Source: Desmodus rotundus (taxonomy: Eukaryota > Chordata > Mammalia > Chiroptera > Phyllostomidae). From it: a stretch of DNA of 64,000 nt. Numbering within the stretch: position 1 is the first letter of the stretch; every line of letters starts with the position of its first letter. Location of the stretch: positions 166,805,220-166,869,219 of the forward strand of contig NC_071390.1 of NCBI RefSeq assembly GCF_022682495.2. Direction: 5' to 3'. The position numbers and the translations under genes are program-made. The notes under the pieces are model-generated. The model had not been told where the DNA came from. It saw only the letters and a list, made by a program, of their open reading frames with translations, and did no database searches. This document shows positions 32,056-43,079 of the stretch, piece by piece.

Positions 32056-32769
32056 ACTTCAGTCCTGAGGGTACTGGGGTTACACGAGGAGGAGGCAGGA
32101 GGGCACTTGAGGTACAGGAAGCCACACATGCCAAGGCCAAGCCAGACCCTTGAGCGAGCAGATGAAGGTCAGACACAAGCCAGGGCCCTGGGCTGCCCCA
32201 GGGGGAGACCGGACTAGACACACTCTCGTTCCTTCTCACCCACAGAGCCCTGGATTCTAGGTGAAGCCCCAAATCCAGTCTGGGTCCACCTCAGAGCTCA
32301 CTAAATTTTCATGCTGGGCCCAGAGAATCTTTCACTCAGACACCAGAGCAAACCCCACTGAGACCACTCATGGGACACCAGTCAACCAGCACCCATAGCA
32401 GAGAACAGGAGCACCAAGAGTCCCCCAAAGGAGGGACAATGACACATTCCCCTCAAGGTCTTCCTTCCACCAAGGTACGTCTCCCCAGGTATCTCTGGGG
32501 GTTGGTGCCATATATCCCACCAACCCAGGATGGAGAGACACAAGATCTGGACTTTCTATGACCAGGGATGTGTGTGGTGGAGAGAAGTCAGCCTTTTGCC
32601 CTCCATGCGGGACAGCCAGCAGCATCCCCCCCTCCACCCCAACTTTCTTTCCTGAAAAGGGTGAAGTAGGCTGACCTGTGTTATAAAAGTCTTAAGTTTC
32701 TACTGTGGTCAGTGTGGAGGGGGGGGCGGGAAGCGGGTAGCCTGGGAGCTACGTTAGGCTATAGGCAAC
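32056..32769. other. No recognisable feature
   Basis: Unique-looking, slightly GC-rich sequence. No motif is seen. Confidence 0.4.
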
Positions 32770-33550
32770 AGAATCCAACTCATGCCCTGAAATAAGTGTT
32801 TGCCATGTGCCAGGTGGGTACTATTATTATAATCCTTTCCTACAAGGAGAAAAACTGAGGCCAGAGAGGTGAAGTAAGTTACCCAAGGTCACCCAACTAG
32901 GAAGTTGGGAAGCTAAGGTATGGATTCTGCTGTTCTGCTACCACAGGTCGAGGGTTAGAGGTCAGGAACTACATCTATTTAACTTCTGCAGAGCCCTTAT
33001 CTGGCACAGCTGGGGGCCCTGCACGCTTACCTTGTGAGTAGGTTGTAATGGTGACCTCATATAAATTAGCTCTTTACCTCTCCGCAGCTTGACGTTCATC
33101 TGGCTGAGGCTCTGAGCAAAATTTAACAGCTTAAATTGCAAATGTTTGCTGAATGAAATACTGAGTAAATGAGAGACTTCATACTGGCTTCATTTCCACC
33201 TCTCTCCACCTCTTCTACTGGTTCCTCTCTCAAAGCATCGCATCCCCCAAGACCTTCCGTCAGCAGAGGTTCTTGATTTCCACCTCTGTCCACTTCCACC
33301 ATCCCACGTTTCTTCCTCTCCCCAGGGCTCCACAGTTCCCAGCCTCCGCTGGACTCTGGGTTAAAACCATGGTTCTGCTAATCACTAGTTCTGTGACTTT
33401 GTGGGAAATTTCTTAACCTCCCTGAGTCTCCTCTTTCTGTTATGTTAACAAGGACTTAATAGCCCTAACCTCCTACAGCTCTGTGGATCAAAGGAATAAC
33501 ACAGAATCACTTGCAGTGTCTGGCTCATTGTAGGTGCTCAAAGGGTAGTT
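32770..33550 (+). repeat. MIR and MIRb SINEs
   Basis: 32785-32950: 'CCATGTGCCAGGTGGGTACTATTATTATAATCC...CCAAGGTCACCCAACTAGGAAG'. 33355-33550: 'CTGTGACTTTGTGGGAAATTTCTTAACCTCCCTGAGTC...GTGTCTGGCTCATTGTAGGTGCTC'. The stretch between (33000-33350) is largely unassigned. Confidence 0.7.
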
Positions 33551-36039
33551 GTTCTCTTTCCCTTTCAAGCATAAACCTTTGGACCGTCCTTTTACCACTC
33601 TCCCTATGCAAGGATAATAATTCTTTTTCTCAAAATGTCTAAAAGGTACAGGATTCTTTGACCCTGGCTTAGAACCAGTTGAAGCCACCAAGCGTAGCTG
33701 CGAAGCCATGAAACGATTAGCAACAACTGCTACCAAAAACTTATCAGGGAGTGTGAATGGGTGCTCAGGCTCCGAGTTACAAACTAATGAGGGGGGTTAG
33801 AAGCTTGCAGTTCTTCGAAGGTGTGAACCAAGTGCTTTCCCGGAAATGCTAGTGACAGAGAAGCACACCTGGAGGCTACCTCCACCCAGAGGCAGGGCTA
33901 TCAGGAAGTGGCCAACAAAATTGGGGCCTGAGGAAGCAGAGCCTGGACCCCAGTGGCTGACCTGTGAGGCTGCCTATCTCCCACCTGGGAGAAAAGCTCT
34001 CTGGAAAGTTGGAAGGGCAAGGCCCAGGGCAAAATCAGTGTGGCTTGAAGAAAGAAACTCAAGAATTCTGGTTTTCGACCTTGGGCTAGATGACCACAAC
34101 TAGAAGAAAATGAGTCTGAGTGTATAAACGGTCGTTCTGGTTAAATGGTAAGATCCTCAGTTCTTTCTTCATTCCTCTGCCAATGAAGATTTTTCAGATC
34201 AGCGGTAGAAATATTGGAAGGAATCTCTCCTCTCTGCTTCTAAGCCCCTTCGGAGTACTTCAGCAAATGTTTTGATTCAGCTGATTTGCCAAGAAGGACT
34301 CTTTACTTTGGATTTCCCCAAAGCCAAATATTTGAATCAAACCTGAAGAGAAATTGAGGTGTTTGGGAAGTTAAGAGAAAACTTAAGATGTTAAGATGGT
34401 TCCGTTCAATTTCTCTTGAGGGTCAACTCTTTGAATTATAAAGCAAATACAACTGTATTTCGTAATATAATATTCTTATGTAATCTCTCCAGACTTCCAC
34501 ACTTTAAGAAAAAAGACTGGAGATAAGGTAAACAATCTCTATGTACTATAACTTCATAATACAAAGTTTGACTAGGGAGAAATGAGGGTGAATTACTTTT
34601 CGTGTAAACACTCCTCAACTTTCGTAACAGGAGGAGAGTTGGCCTCTGAGAACACGTTCCAACTGGAAAGTGCTGATATGACTCAACACACATTCTGCAA
34701 TTCTTCTTTGAAGACTGCTTTCAAAACCAATATGTAAGACACTCAAAAAAAATCTACTTTTGACCCCAAATAGCATTACAGGACTTATCTACTCTATATT
34801 AGTCTCCAGATTTGACCGCAAGTGGTTTACATCTATTTCCAAAAAATCAAATCCACCTTCAAAAGATTAAGATTTCTCATCCCCGAAGACATACTGAAAT
34901 TTCAAATGCACAGCAGGCTCTGAAGATAATTCTCAAGAAAGAGTTCCTAAAAAGAGGACAATGGAAGCATTGTTTGAAAGGGAAGTTTTCCGAGGGGGTG
35001 ACTTTCAACCACAAAATGCCAGACCTGGAAGAGGCCATGAACACAAGGCTGGGACTAGGGTCCCAGAACCTTCAAGAAAGCATCTCCTCAGAGTTGGTGT
35101 CCCAGGTGCCTCACTCTCTGCACCCTAGTCCCATCCCTGCATCCAGATTTTCCAATAAAATTTAAGCTGCCTCCCCTCTCCTCCTCCTCCTCACCCCTGC
35201 CACCAAACCCTGTGCCTTTGTTAAAAGTATTAATCATGTTATTTTATACTCACATTAATCATGTTATTTTATAATTGCCAAACCCATTCCTGGGAATGGG
35301 TTTCCAAACGAGATAATAGAAACGGAAAGAGAAAGCCACTGTGCAGGCTGCTGTTGGATTTAGCGCCTCCCATAGCCTGGTAGATGCTCAGTAATGCTGA
35401 TAAATGGACTGCACTCAAGATGCAGTGCTCAGAAATACATTTAACTAAGAAACATACTATCCCTGTTATCATTGCCAGCGTTAACCCTGGGCCCACCTTT
35501 CTGCATTGCAGGTGGTGCTGAGAATTACAAATGCAATGCTATTAAACCACCAAAATTGGGTGCTTTGTGAATTTCTTTTTAAACGTAAGCAATTGCGAGT
35601 ATCGATCTGTCTGAATACTGGCCTTTGATCGAGCACTGTAAAGTACTCTGCTCCATAGATTATCATTAAAATCCAATCCCCGCCAAGTCGCAGGAAGAAG
35701 AAGTGAGAAAATGTGCTTTGCCAGATGCTGATGGAAGTCAGATGAAGAAAGTGTTTGGGGCAAATATTAGAAAGAGCTGAACTGATGAAAAGCAGAATTG
35801 CCAACCTCATGCATCAGGGAATTGGAGACTTTACAAGCATTTCAGTAGAGATGAGATGACCCCTTGGTGGGGGATGGTAGAGAGGAGCTTCTTGCAATGA
35901 GCTACAGAACCCCCAGGGGCGTCACAGCTCTTGGGTTTCCAGGATTCTATGACATGAGCTTGTAGGATGACGATGTTCATAATACAGAGGTTGACACACT
36001 CCTTGAATAAGTCATTATCCTCTGCCTTTTTACCTGCTT
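33551..36039. other. Unassigned unique-looking sequence
   Basis: About 2.5 kb with no interspersed repeat I recognise, which is unusual in this window. No frame exceeds 120 codons and none has a familiar motif. A (TCC)n-like run lies near 35172-35200. A direct pair 'TTAATCATGTTATTTTATA' occurs at 35230-35248 and 35255-35273. Confidence 0.4.
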
Positions 36040-36053
36040 TGATTGACTTTCTT

Positions 36054-37711
36054 TTTTTTTTTCAATTTTTATTGTTATTCAATTACAGTTGTATGCCTCT
36101 TCTCCCCTTCCCTTCCCCCCACCCCAGCTGAACCCACCTCCCTCCCCCACCCCCACCATCCCCCCGATTTTGTCCATGTGTCCTTCATAATAGTTCCTGC
36201 AATCCCCTCTTCCCACTGTCCCCACCCCACTCCCCCCTGGCCACTGCTAGACTGTTCCCAACCTCAATGTCTCTGGTTGTATTTTGTTTGCTTTTTTCTT
36301 TTGTTGATTATGTTCCAGTTAAAGGTGAGATCATATGGTATTTGTCCTTCACCGCCTGGCTTATTTCACTTAGCATAATGCTCTCCAGTTTCATCCATGC
36401 TGTTGCAAAGGGTATAAACTCCTTCTTTCTCTCTGCTGTGTAGAATTCCATTGTGTAAATATACCATAGTTTTTTGATGCACTCATTTGCTGATGGGCAC
36501 TTAGGCTGCTTCCAGTACTTGGCTATTGTAAATTGTGCTGCTATGAACATTGGGGTGCACAGATTCTTTAGGATTGGTGTTTCAGGGTTCTTAGGGTATA
36601 ATCCCAGCAGCGGAATTGCTGGGTCAAAGGGCAGTTCCATTTTTAGTTTTCTGAGGAAATTCCATACTGTTTTCCACAGTGGCCTCACCAGTCTGCATTC
36701 CCACCAACAGTGCACGAGGGTTCCCTTTTCTCCGCATCCTCTCCAACATTTGTTTGTTGATTTGTTTATGCTGGCCATTCTGACTGGTGTGAGATGATAC
36801 CTCATTGTGGTTTTAATTTGCATCTCTCTGATGGCTAGTGAGGCTGAGCATCTTTTCATATGTCTCTGGGCCCTCTGTATGTCTTCCTTGGAGAAGTGTC
36901 TGTTCAAGTCCTTTGCCCATTTTTTAATTGGGTTGTTTGTCTTCCTGGAGTGGAGTCATGTGAGTTCTTTATATATTTTGGAGATCAGGCCCTTGTCTGA
37001 GGTATCATTGACAAATATGTTTTCCCATACTGTTGGTTCTCTTTGTAATTTGGTGCTATTTTCTTTAGCCTTGCAGAAGCTTTTTATTTTGATGAGGTCC
37101 CATTTGTTTATTCTTTCCTTTATGTCCCTTGCTTTAGGGGACATGTCTGTGAGGATGTTGCTGCGTGGAATGTCTGAGATTTTCCTGCCAATGTTTTCCT
37201 CTAGGACTTTTATGGTGTTACAACTTATATTTAAGTCTTTTATCCATCTTGAGTTTATTTTTGTGTATGGCGTAAGTTGGTGATTAACTTTCATTTTTTT
37301 GCACGTAGCTGTCCAGATCTCCCAACACCATCTGTTGAAGAGGCTGTTTTTGCTCCATTTTATGTTCCTGTCTCCTTTGTCAAATATTAATTGACCGTAA
37401 AGACTTGAGTTTATTTCTGGGCTCTCTGTTCTGTTCCATTGGTCTATGTGTCTGTTTTTATGCCAGTACCAGGCTGTTTTGATTACAGTGGCCTTGTAAT
37501 ACAGTTTGATATCAGGTATTGTGATCCCTCCTGCTTTGTTCTTCTTTCTCAAAATTGCTGCAGCTATTCAGGGTCGTTTATGGTTCCATATAAATTTCTG
37601 AAATGTTTGTTCTATATCTGTGAAATATGTCATGGGTACTCTAATAGGGATTGCATTGAATCTATAAATTGCTTTGGGTAGTATGGCCATTTTGATGATG
37701 TTAATTCTTCC
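36054..37711 (-). mobile_element. 5'-truncated L1 with perfect target-site duplication
   Basis: A 1.66-kb L1 3' part on the minus strand, flanked by a perfect 14-bp duplication, TGATTGACTTTCTT (36040-36053 and 37712-37725). The A tail shows as the T run at 36052-36061. The 3' UTR (36062-36305) is pyrimidine-rich on the plus strand and starts 'TTTTTATTGTTATTCAATTACAG', the style of bat L1s. The copy begins inside ORF2 ('AATTAACATCATCAAAATGG' on the minus strand). This is typical target-primed insertion with 5' truncation. Confidence 0.92.
36308..37711 (-). pseudogene. L1 ORF2 C-terminal fragment (reverse transcriptase C-terminal / Cys-rich part)
   Basis: C-terminal part of L1 ORF2 protein. 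Motifs in order: '[19 protein letters not shown]', '[18 protein letters not shown]', '[20 protein letters not shown]', '[20 protein letters not shown]', '[18 protein letters not shown]', then the C-terminal cysteine motif C-x3-C-x7-H-x4-C (in '[18 protein letters not shown]'), '[13 protein letters not shown]' and '[19 protein letters not shown]'. One in-frame TGA (36956-36958, after 'IYKELT') breaks the frame, and the same frame continues beyond it. The endonuclease and catalytic reverse transcriptase motifs are absent through truncation, so this copy is inactive. Confidence 0.92.
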
Positions 37712-37725
37712 TGATTGACTTTCTT

Positions 37726-38169
37726 AAAATTAAAATTCTAAGCCTTCTAGCAGCAAAGAGTCTTCCTGATTCCACAAGAAAGGTAAGGACCTCATATCCA
37801 TTTCCCACCGAATCGGGACAGTCTCTGCCTTCACATCAGGATTTCTGAACAGCAATAGGCTTGTATAGGGCAAGGAACCAGCGTCTCAGTCAGTCTCCAC
37901 GAATAGTCTGTAAACCAAAAATTTGGATCTCTGTTTTACCAATGAGGAACCTGGGCTCTTGGAAACCTGGTTGGTTGCTCAAGGTCTCACAGCTCACGAA
38001 AGTCGGAGGTGCCATTCCCGTCCAGGTTGGGTGGCCCCAAAGCACACGCTCTCTCCATGACATCAAGGAATACGTGTGTGTGTAAACACTGCACTGAGAA
38101 TCCGTGCCCATGTTGTTTCACTTTCCACAGTGATGTCATCAGTCTTCACAGTCCAATTCCACAAAACAA
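37726..38169 (+). repeat. MIR fragment in otherwise unassigned sequence
   Basis: About 37915-38060 reads as MIR ('CTCTGTTTTACCAATGAGGAACCTGGGC...TTGCTCAAGGTCTCACAGCTCACGAAAG'). The sides are unassigned. Confidence 0.6.
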
Positions 38170-38422
38170 CTGAAGCTTATCAAGTGCTGGTGGCCCTGTG
38201 CTCAGCACAGGTGTGGGAGCTTACCCATAGAAAACTCCCGTTACCCCCCAAAATAGTACTCTTACGATTTCCCTTTACAGATAAAGAAACTGAGGGATAG
38301 AGAGTGTAAGTGTCTTTTACCAGTCACACAGCTAGCACGTCGGAAAACCTAGGATTTAAAACCTAGACTTTCTGTCATCAGTAAACACCCCAGCCTGAAC
38401 CACTACGCCATACTGCCTGTAA
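38170..38422 (+). repeat. MIR SINE, near full length
   Basis: Starts 'CTTATCAAGTGCTGGTGGCCCTGTGCTCAGC' and passes 'CCCTTTACAGATAAAGAAACTGAGGGATAGAG' and 'CAGTCACACAGCTAGCACG'. It ends 'GAACCACTACGCCATACTGCC', the full MIR 3' order. Confidence 0.85.
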
Positions 38423-38849
38423 CCTACTTGAAAGTAAAGAGTCACTCAACAGTTCTCTAAGTCATCCATAGCTGTTAACACAGTTCTATGTTCACCATCG
38501 GAAATTAATAAGTGTTGTATTAGTTCGTAAATACGGGAGGGGTCCTGGGAGGGGAGGAAATGACTGGTGACTCAGTGAGCAGTTCACTAGCATGGCCCAG
38601 TGGGTGCTCAGAGATCAGAGATGTCTCCAGGCCATCCAAACCTGATGCAGGGGCAACCAACCCCCTTTGAGAAGAGCTGTGGTTGTCCAAGTACAGTGCA
38701 GCCTTGTCCTTCCAGAAACCTAGACGCAGGAGCTGGAGAGAAGAAAAGTTCCTAAGCCACCCCAGCAGATCTAAAAAACTGGCCGTGCCTATTTGCTGTG
38801 ATGCCCTGGAAGGAGGAAGTCAGTTTCTTCATCTCTTTGAGCATTCGAG

Positions 38850-39215
38850 CATTTGTTCAGTAAACATTCACTGGGAGTTAACCCGTGCCCATCACTGGGG
38901 ACAAGCAGCAGCCTTGCCCCATGGAGCTTACATTCTAGTGGAGCGGCTCAGAGGAGTAATGGGTAATATATAGTGTTAGATAGTGCTAAATGCTGTGAAG
39001 GAAAATAAAGCCTGAGTGAAAGTGATGGATGGGCTGTGGGGGAAGTGGTGGGCTGTATTGAGGTGGGGGAGTCAGAGAAGGCTTCTCTGACAAGGAGAGC
39101 TTTGAGCAGAACCTGAATGGAGTGAGGAGGGGGCAAGCAGTGCTAGTGGGGAACAAACATTCAGGCAGCCGAGCAAAGGCCCTGGGGTTTTTTCAAGCAA
39201 CAGCAAGGAGGCCTA
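38850..39215 (-). repeat. L2 LINE 3' fragment (reverse)
   Basis: 'TTCAGTAAACATTCACTGGG', 'CATGGAGCTTACATTCTAGTGGAG', 'GTGCTAAATGCTGTGAAGGAAAATAAAGC', 'GAAGGCTTCTCTGACAAGGAGAGCTTTGAGCAG' and 'CAACAGCAAGGAGGCC' match L2 in reverse. 38423-38849 is unassigned. 39370-39500 carries a MIR piece ('AAACTGAGGCCAAGGTTAAGTGGCTTGCC'). Confidence 0.8.
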
Positions 39216-39796
39216 TGAATCCGCAGCATGATCACCTTCTGCTGTGATCACATCAGAGTTGTAAGGGATTTGAAAGTTCCTATGTGGCTTTCCAAACTTT
39301 GTCAGAACAGATCTACTCATTTCTCCACCTTTTTGGGGGGGAGGGAAATGTACATAATTAAGAACAGCTTCTATCTATATAATATTGTATAATCTTAAAG
39401 TGCTTCTATAGACACATAAAAGAAACTGAGGCCAAGGTTAAGTGGCTTGCCAGAGGTCTCACAGGTATGTGGCAGATCCAGATCCAGTACTCTGACCCAT
39501 ATTAGCTTCCCACCTCACTGGAACCCCCATCTGTCTGGCCTGGAGCCTGCTGGAGCTCTCTGGACCCACCATAAAGTTGGGGGCCAAAGACAGGAGCAAA
39601 GGGTGCCAGCGGGGACCTCCCAGAGGAAGTGTTGAGAGCAATCAGAACACGTCCTGGACAAACAGGGATGCGGAGTCTTTCCTCTGCTTCCTACGAATGG
39701 AAATGCTGGGACCCAAGGAGGTAGATGACCCACCCAAGTTCTTCCCAGAGTGTCCAGTTCCTCTGTTCATCTTCCCTGGGAAAGAATACACACACG

Positions 39797-39880
39797 CACA
39801 CACATTGCTGTAAACATCCATGAGCAAGTTTCTATGTGAAGGTAAGTTTTCAACTCATTTAAATAAACACTAAGGAGTGT
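39797..39880 (-). repeat. Small L1M fragment
   Basis: About 80 bases ('GCAAGTTTCTATGTGAAGGTAAGTTTTCAAC...AACACTAAGGAGTGTAAT') match the old L1 sequence at 40918-40998 closely. Both are reverse-strand L1 ORF2 end. Confidence 0.65.
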
Positions 39881-39881
39881 A

Positions 39882-39915
39882 ATATATAGAGAGATATAGA
39901 TATCTCTCTATATAT
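39882..39915. other. Perfect 34-bp palindrome (16-bp arms, 2-base centre)
   Basis: The left arm ATATATAGAGAGATAT (39882-39897) is exactly complementary to the right arm ATATCTCTCTATATAT (39900-39915), with AG between. It sits next to a (GATA)n run, so it may have arisen from two opposed TAGA/TCTA microsatellites. Such cruciform-capable AT palindromes are unstable in mammalian genomes. Confidence 0.9.
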
Positions 39916-39965
39916 AGATAGATAGATATCACTTGAAAAGACATGAAGCAAAGCAATTAAGAATT

Positions 39966-40191
39966 CTTTTTAGATTGTATTTTTATTTATTTTTAGAGAG
40001 AGGGGAAGGGAGGGAGAAAGAGAGGGAGAGAAACATTGATGTGAGAGCAAAACATCAATTGGTTGTCTCGTGCACGCCCCCAACTGGTGACCTTGCCTGC
40101 ACCCCAGGCATGTGCCATGACAGGGAATCAAACCGGTGACCCTTCGGTTCACAGGCCAGCATTCAATCCACTGAGCCACACCAGCCAGGGC
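39966..40191 (-). mobile_element. Ves-type SINE, full length, with perfect 13-bp target duplication
   Basis: The target duplication GCAATTAAGAATT lies at 39953-39965 and 40192-40204, identical. From the left: tail 'TTTTTATTTATTTTTAGAGAG', a GA-rich body and 'GAGAAACATTGATGTGAGAG'. Then 'CCCCAACTGGTGACC', 'GGGAATCAAACCGGTGACCC' (B-box region) and the end 'CCACTGAGCCACACCAGCCAGGGC', the reverse complement of the tRNA-like head with its A box. This is the most intact Ves copy here and looks young. Confidence 0.95.
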
Positions 40192-40299
40192 GCAATTAAG
40201 AATTTAAGAACTTGGTTCTGGAGTCAGGCAGTCTGCCCTCAGTTTGAAACCTCCCTATTTTCTCTCTGCGTGGCTTAAGTAGAAATATATTCTAAGCCT

Positions 40300-41165
40300 C
40301 AGATTTTTTGAAAGACTACTTTGTTTAGAGCACTTAGCTTACAACAAAGTTGAGAGGAAGGTACAGAAATTTCCCATATACCCCTGCCTCCACACATGCA
40401 CAGCTTCCCCCAATGTCAGCGTCACTCACCAGGGGTCCATTTGTCACCAAGGGTGAAATTACATCGACATATCACAGTCACCCAACATCCGTAGTTTGCA
40501 TGAGGATTCCTGGTGTAGCCGTTCTATGGCTTTGGACGAATGTATAATGACATGTACTCAGGACTCAGGCACAGAAGCAGTTCAGTACTCTACGAAGCCT
40601 CTGTGCTCTGCCTAGTCACCTCTCTCCCCCTGCCTCGCCCTTGGTGCCCACTGGTCCTCTTGTTTCCATAGTTGTGCCTTTTCCACAACAGCATAAGGTG
40701 GGAATCACACAGTGTGCAGCCTTTTCAGTCTGGCTTCTTCCGCTTAGTAATACGCATTCAAGCTTCCTCCATATCTTTGCATGGCTTGATGGCTCTTTTT
40801 TTTAAAGTGCTGAATAATATTCCATTGTCTGAATGTGCTGTAGCTTATTCATCTATTCTCCCATTGAAGGACACATCGGTAGCTTCCAAGTTTTGGTGAT
40901 TATAAGTAGAATAAAGCTGCTATAAACACTTACGTGCAAGTTTCTATGTGGATGTAAGTTTTCACCTCGTTTGAATGAACACTAAGGAGTGCAATGGCTG
41001 GATCACGTGGTACGAGCTTTAGTTTTGTAAGAAACCGCCCAACTGTCTTCCACGGTGGCTGGACCTTTTGCCATTCCCAGCAGCAGTGAGAGAGCTCTGC
41101 CGCTCCACCTCCTCCCCTGCGTTTGGTGTCATCAGTGTTCACCACTCTAACGGGTGAAGACTCGG
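40300..41165 (-). repeat. L1M-type LINE 3' region (reverse)
   Basis: Old L1 3' UTR and ORF2 end in reverse: 'GAGAGGAAGGTACAGAAATTTCCCATATACCCC', 'CAATGTCAGCGTCACTC', 'TGCTGAATAATATTCCATTGTCTGAATG', 'GGAGTGCAATGGCTGGATCACGTGG' and 'CTGTCTTCCACGGTGGCTGGACC'. Many indels; no usable frame. Confidence 0.75.
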
Positions 41166-41179
41166 TTTTCACACCTGCA

Positions 41180-41480
41180 ATGCAGAACTAACAAGGGAGC
41201 CCATGGGAGGGGATTGCTGTGAGCATCGCCGAGGCCATGTACGGAGCATGCTCAGCATGGTACCTGGCACAGTGGCGACTTAATAAACACAGCTGACCTG
41301 TGACATTACTATTACTGTTATTAATATCAAATAACTACTATCTGCCCAACATTTTACATATATTACTTCTATTCCCTGCATGAGCCGCAGAAGACAACTA
41401 TCTTTAGCCCCAAATACAGGGATAAACTGGACACATTGAGAAACTTACCCAGGGTACAGGCAGCACTCAGGAAACTCTTA
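41180..41480 (+). repeat. MIRb and MIR SINE fragments
   Basis: 41185-41320 is MIRb ('GGTACCTGGCACAGTGGCGACTTAATAAACAC'). 41330-41480 is MIR ('CAACATTTTACATATATTACTTC...TGAGAAACTTACCCAGGGTACAGGCAGC'). Confidence 0.65.
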
Positions 41481-42199
41481 TGGTGGCCAGAGGGCCCCAT
41501 GTCCACTCCCACAGTGACTTTGCCTTCTCCAGGGGAGCTCGTGGGATAACAGCCTGTGACCGTGGCTGCCTCTTGCTCTCAGGCAAAGGGTGCTGCGGTG
41601 TTAGCGCCCCTACAAAGGAGAGGCCACCCCCTGCTGTGAAAGAAAAGAACAGAGCACATTCCAGTTAGGTCCTCCTCTTTGTTTAGAAACCACGCTTCCT
41701 TGATTTGTGTGTCTCTGTTAGAGGATAAGAAGCCCCCGTTCCTTGATGTCCCGGTGAGATAAGATTGTGATCGGAGAGCCCCACAGCCCCACAGTTTCTG
41801 TCCCAGACCAGCAGTGAAGGAGGTCAGAACCCCTGCTCGGAGGACTCTGTCATTGTCCCAGACGTTAAGAAGCAACATCGGTGGAAGGTGTGAGTGCTGA
41901 AGGTGCTGTTCGCATAGGAAAAGAAATAAAAGGCAAGGAAAACCCATCTCTGTATTGGGGCCATCTTCTTGGAATAAAAGACATGAAAGCAGGGTCTACT
42001 CTCAGGGAGAGAGTCCCTGCTGACAGAGTCTGGAATGCCGTGGCTCAGGGTCATGAACAGGCAAAGTTAGGACACCCGGTCAGGTTTCCTGGGCCCTGAG
42101 AGGTTACCCACTTACCACCACATAATCTTGAGGTGCTGGACTCTCCTCCAAAAGAGGAGCCAAGGTCAAATGACAAACCCAAGGCTACCTCTCAGATAT
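41481..42199. other. No recognisable feature
   Basis: Unique-looking sequence. The frame at 41579-41947 (minus, 122 codons) has no familiar motif. Confidence 0.4.
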
Positions 42200-43070
42200 T
42201 ATTTTTTGTTATGGTAAAATCCACATGACATAACATTTACAATCTTAGCCATTTTTAACTGTAAAGTTCCATGGCCTTAAGTAAGTAAGTTGGGCAGCCA
42301 TTGAAGCAAACCGAAACCCTGTGCCCACCAGATGACACTCCCCCTGCTCCCCTTCCTTCAGCCCCCGCAGCCACCATTCCACGTTCTGTGTCTATGAATT
42401 TGACCCCTTAGGAACCTTATTTAAACAGTGTCCCACAGTCTCTGTCCTTTTGTGACCAACTCATTTCACTAAACGTAACGCCCTCAGGGTCCATCCATGT
42501 GTGACAGCATGTGGCAGCGTTTTCTTCCTTTTTAAGGCTGAATAGTAAGTAGTCCACGTATGCGTGTATCTACATAAACATTACTTGGGATATGTATGTA
42601 CATGTATATGTCCCAACTTTTTAAATGCCTTTACCTGTCGATGGACGTCTGTGTTTCCTCCATCTTGCGGCTGTCGTGAGTAACGCTGCTGGGGCACGGG
42701 GCCTCATTTTCGGTGTGCGTGCTGCCGAAGCGAGCACAGGTCCTTATTTCCAGTTCTTCTCGATACGTGCCCAGAAGAGGAATTGCTGGATCGCGTGGGA
42801 ATTCTCATTTTCATATTTTGAGGGCCTGACACACTGTTTTCCACAGCAGCTGCACAGTTTTACATTCCCACCAGCAGTATTCTAAGGTCCCAATTTTTCC
42901 ATATCCTTGGCAATGCTTGTTAGTTTCTGGTTTTTTTTTTTTTTAAAGTAGCCCTCATGGGTGGGAGGTGGTTCTAAAGTACTTTTTAAATTTTTTAAAA
43001 GACTTTATTTTTTAAGATCAGTTTTAGGTTCACAGCTAAATCGAGAGAAAGGTACACAGGTGGGTGGGGG
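42200..43070 (-). repeat. L1M-type LINE 3' region (reverse)
   Basis: 'GGTAAAATCCACATGACATAACATTTACAATC', 'CAACTCATTTCACTAAACG', 'CAGGGTCCATCCATGTGTGACAGC', 'CCAGAAGAGGAATTGCTGGATCGCGTGG' and 'TGTTTTCCACAGCAGCTGCACAG' are reverse L1 sequence. 42985-43065 adds an L1 3' UTR piece ('AGATCAGTTTTAGGTTCACAGC'). Confidence 0.75.
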
Positions 43071-43079
43071 GAGCAGGTT

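Noticed and set aside
36043..37283. Plus-strand open frames of 107-158 codons
   Set aside because: They are antisense shadows of the L1 ORF2 that runs on the minus strand.
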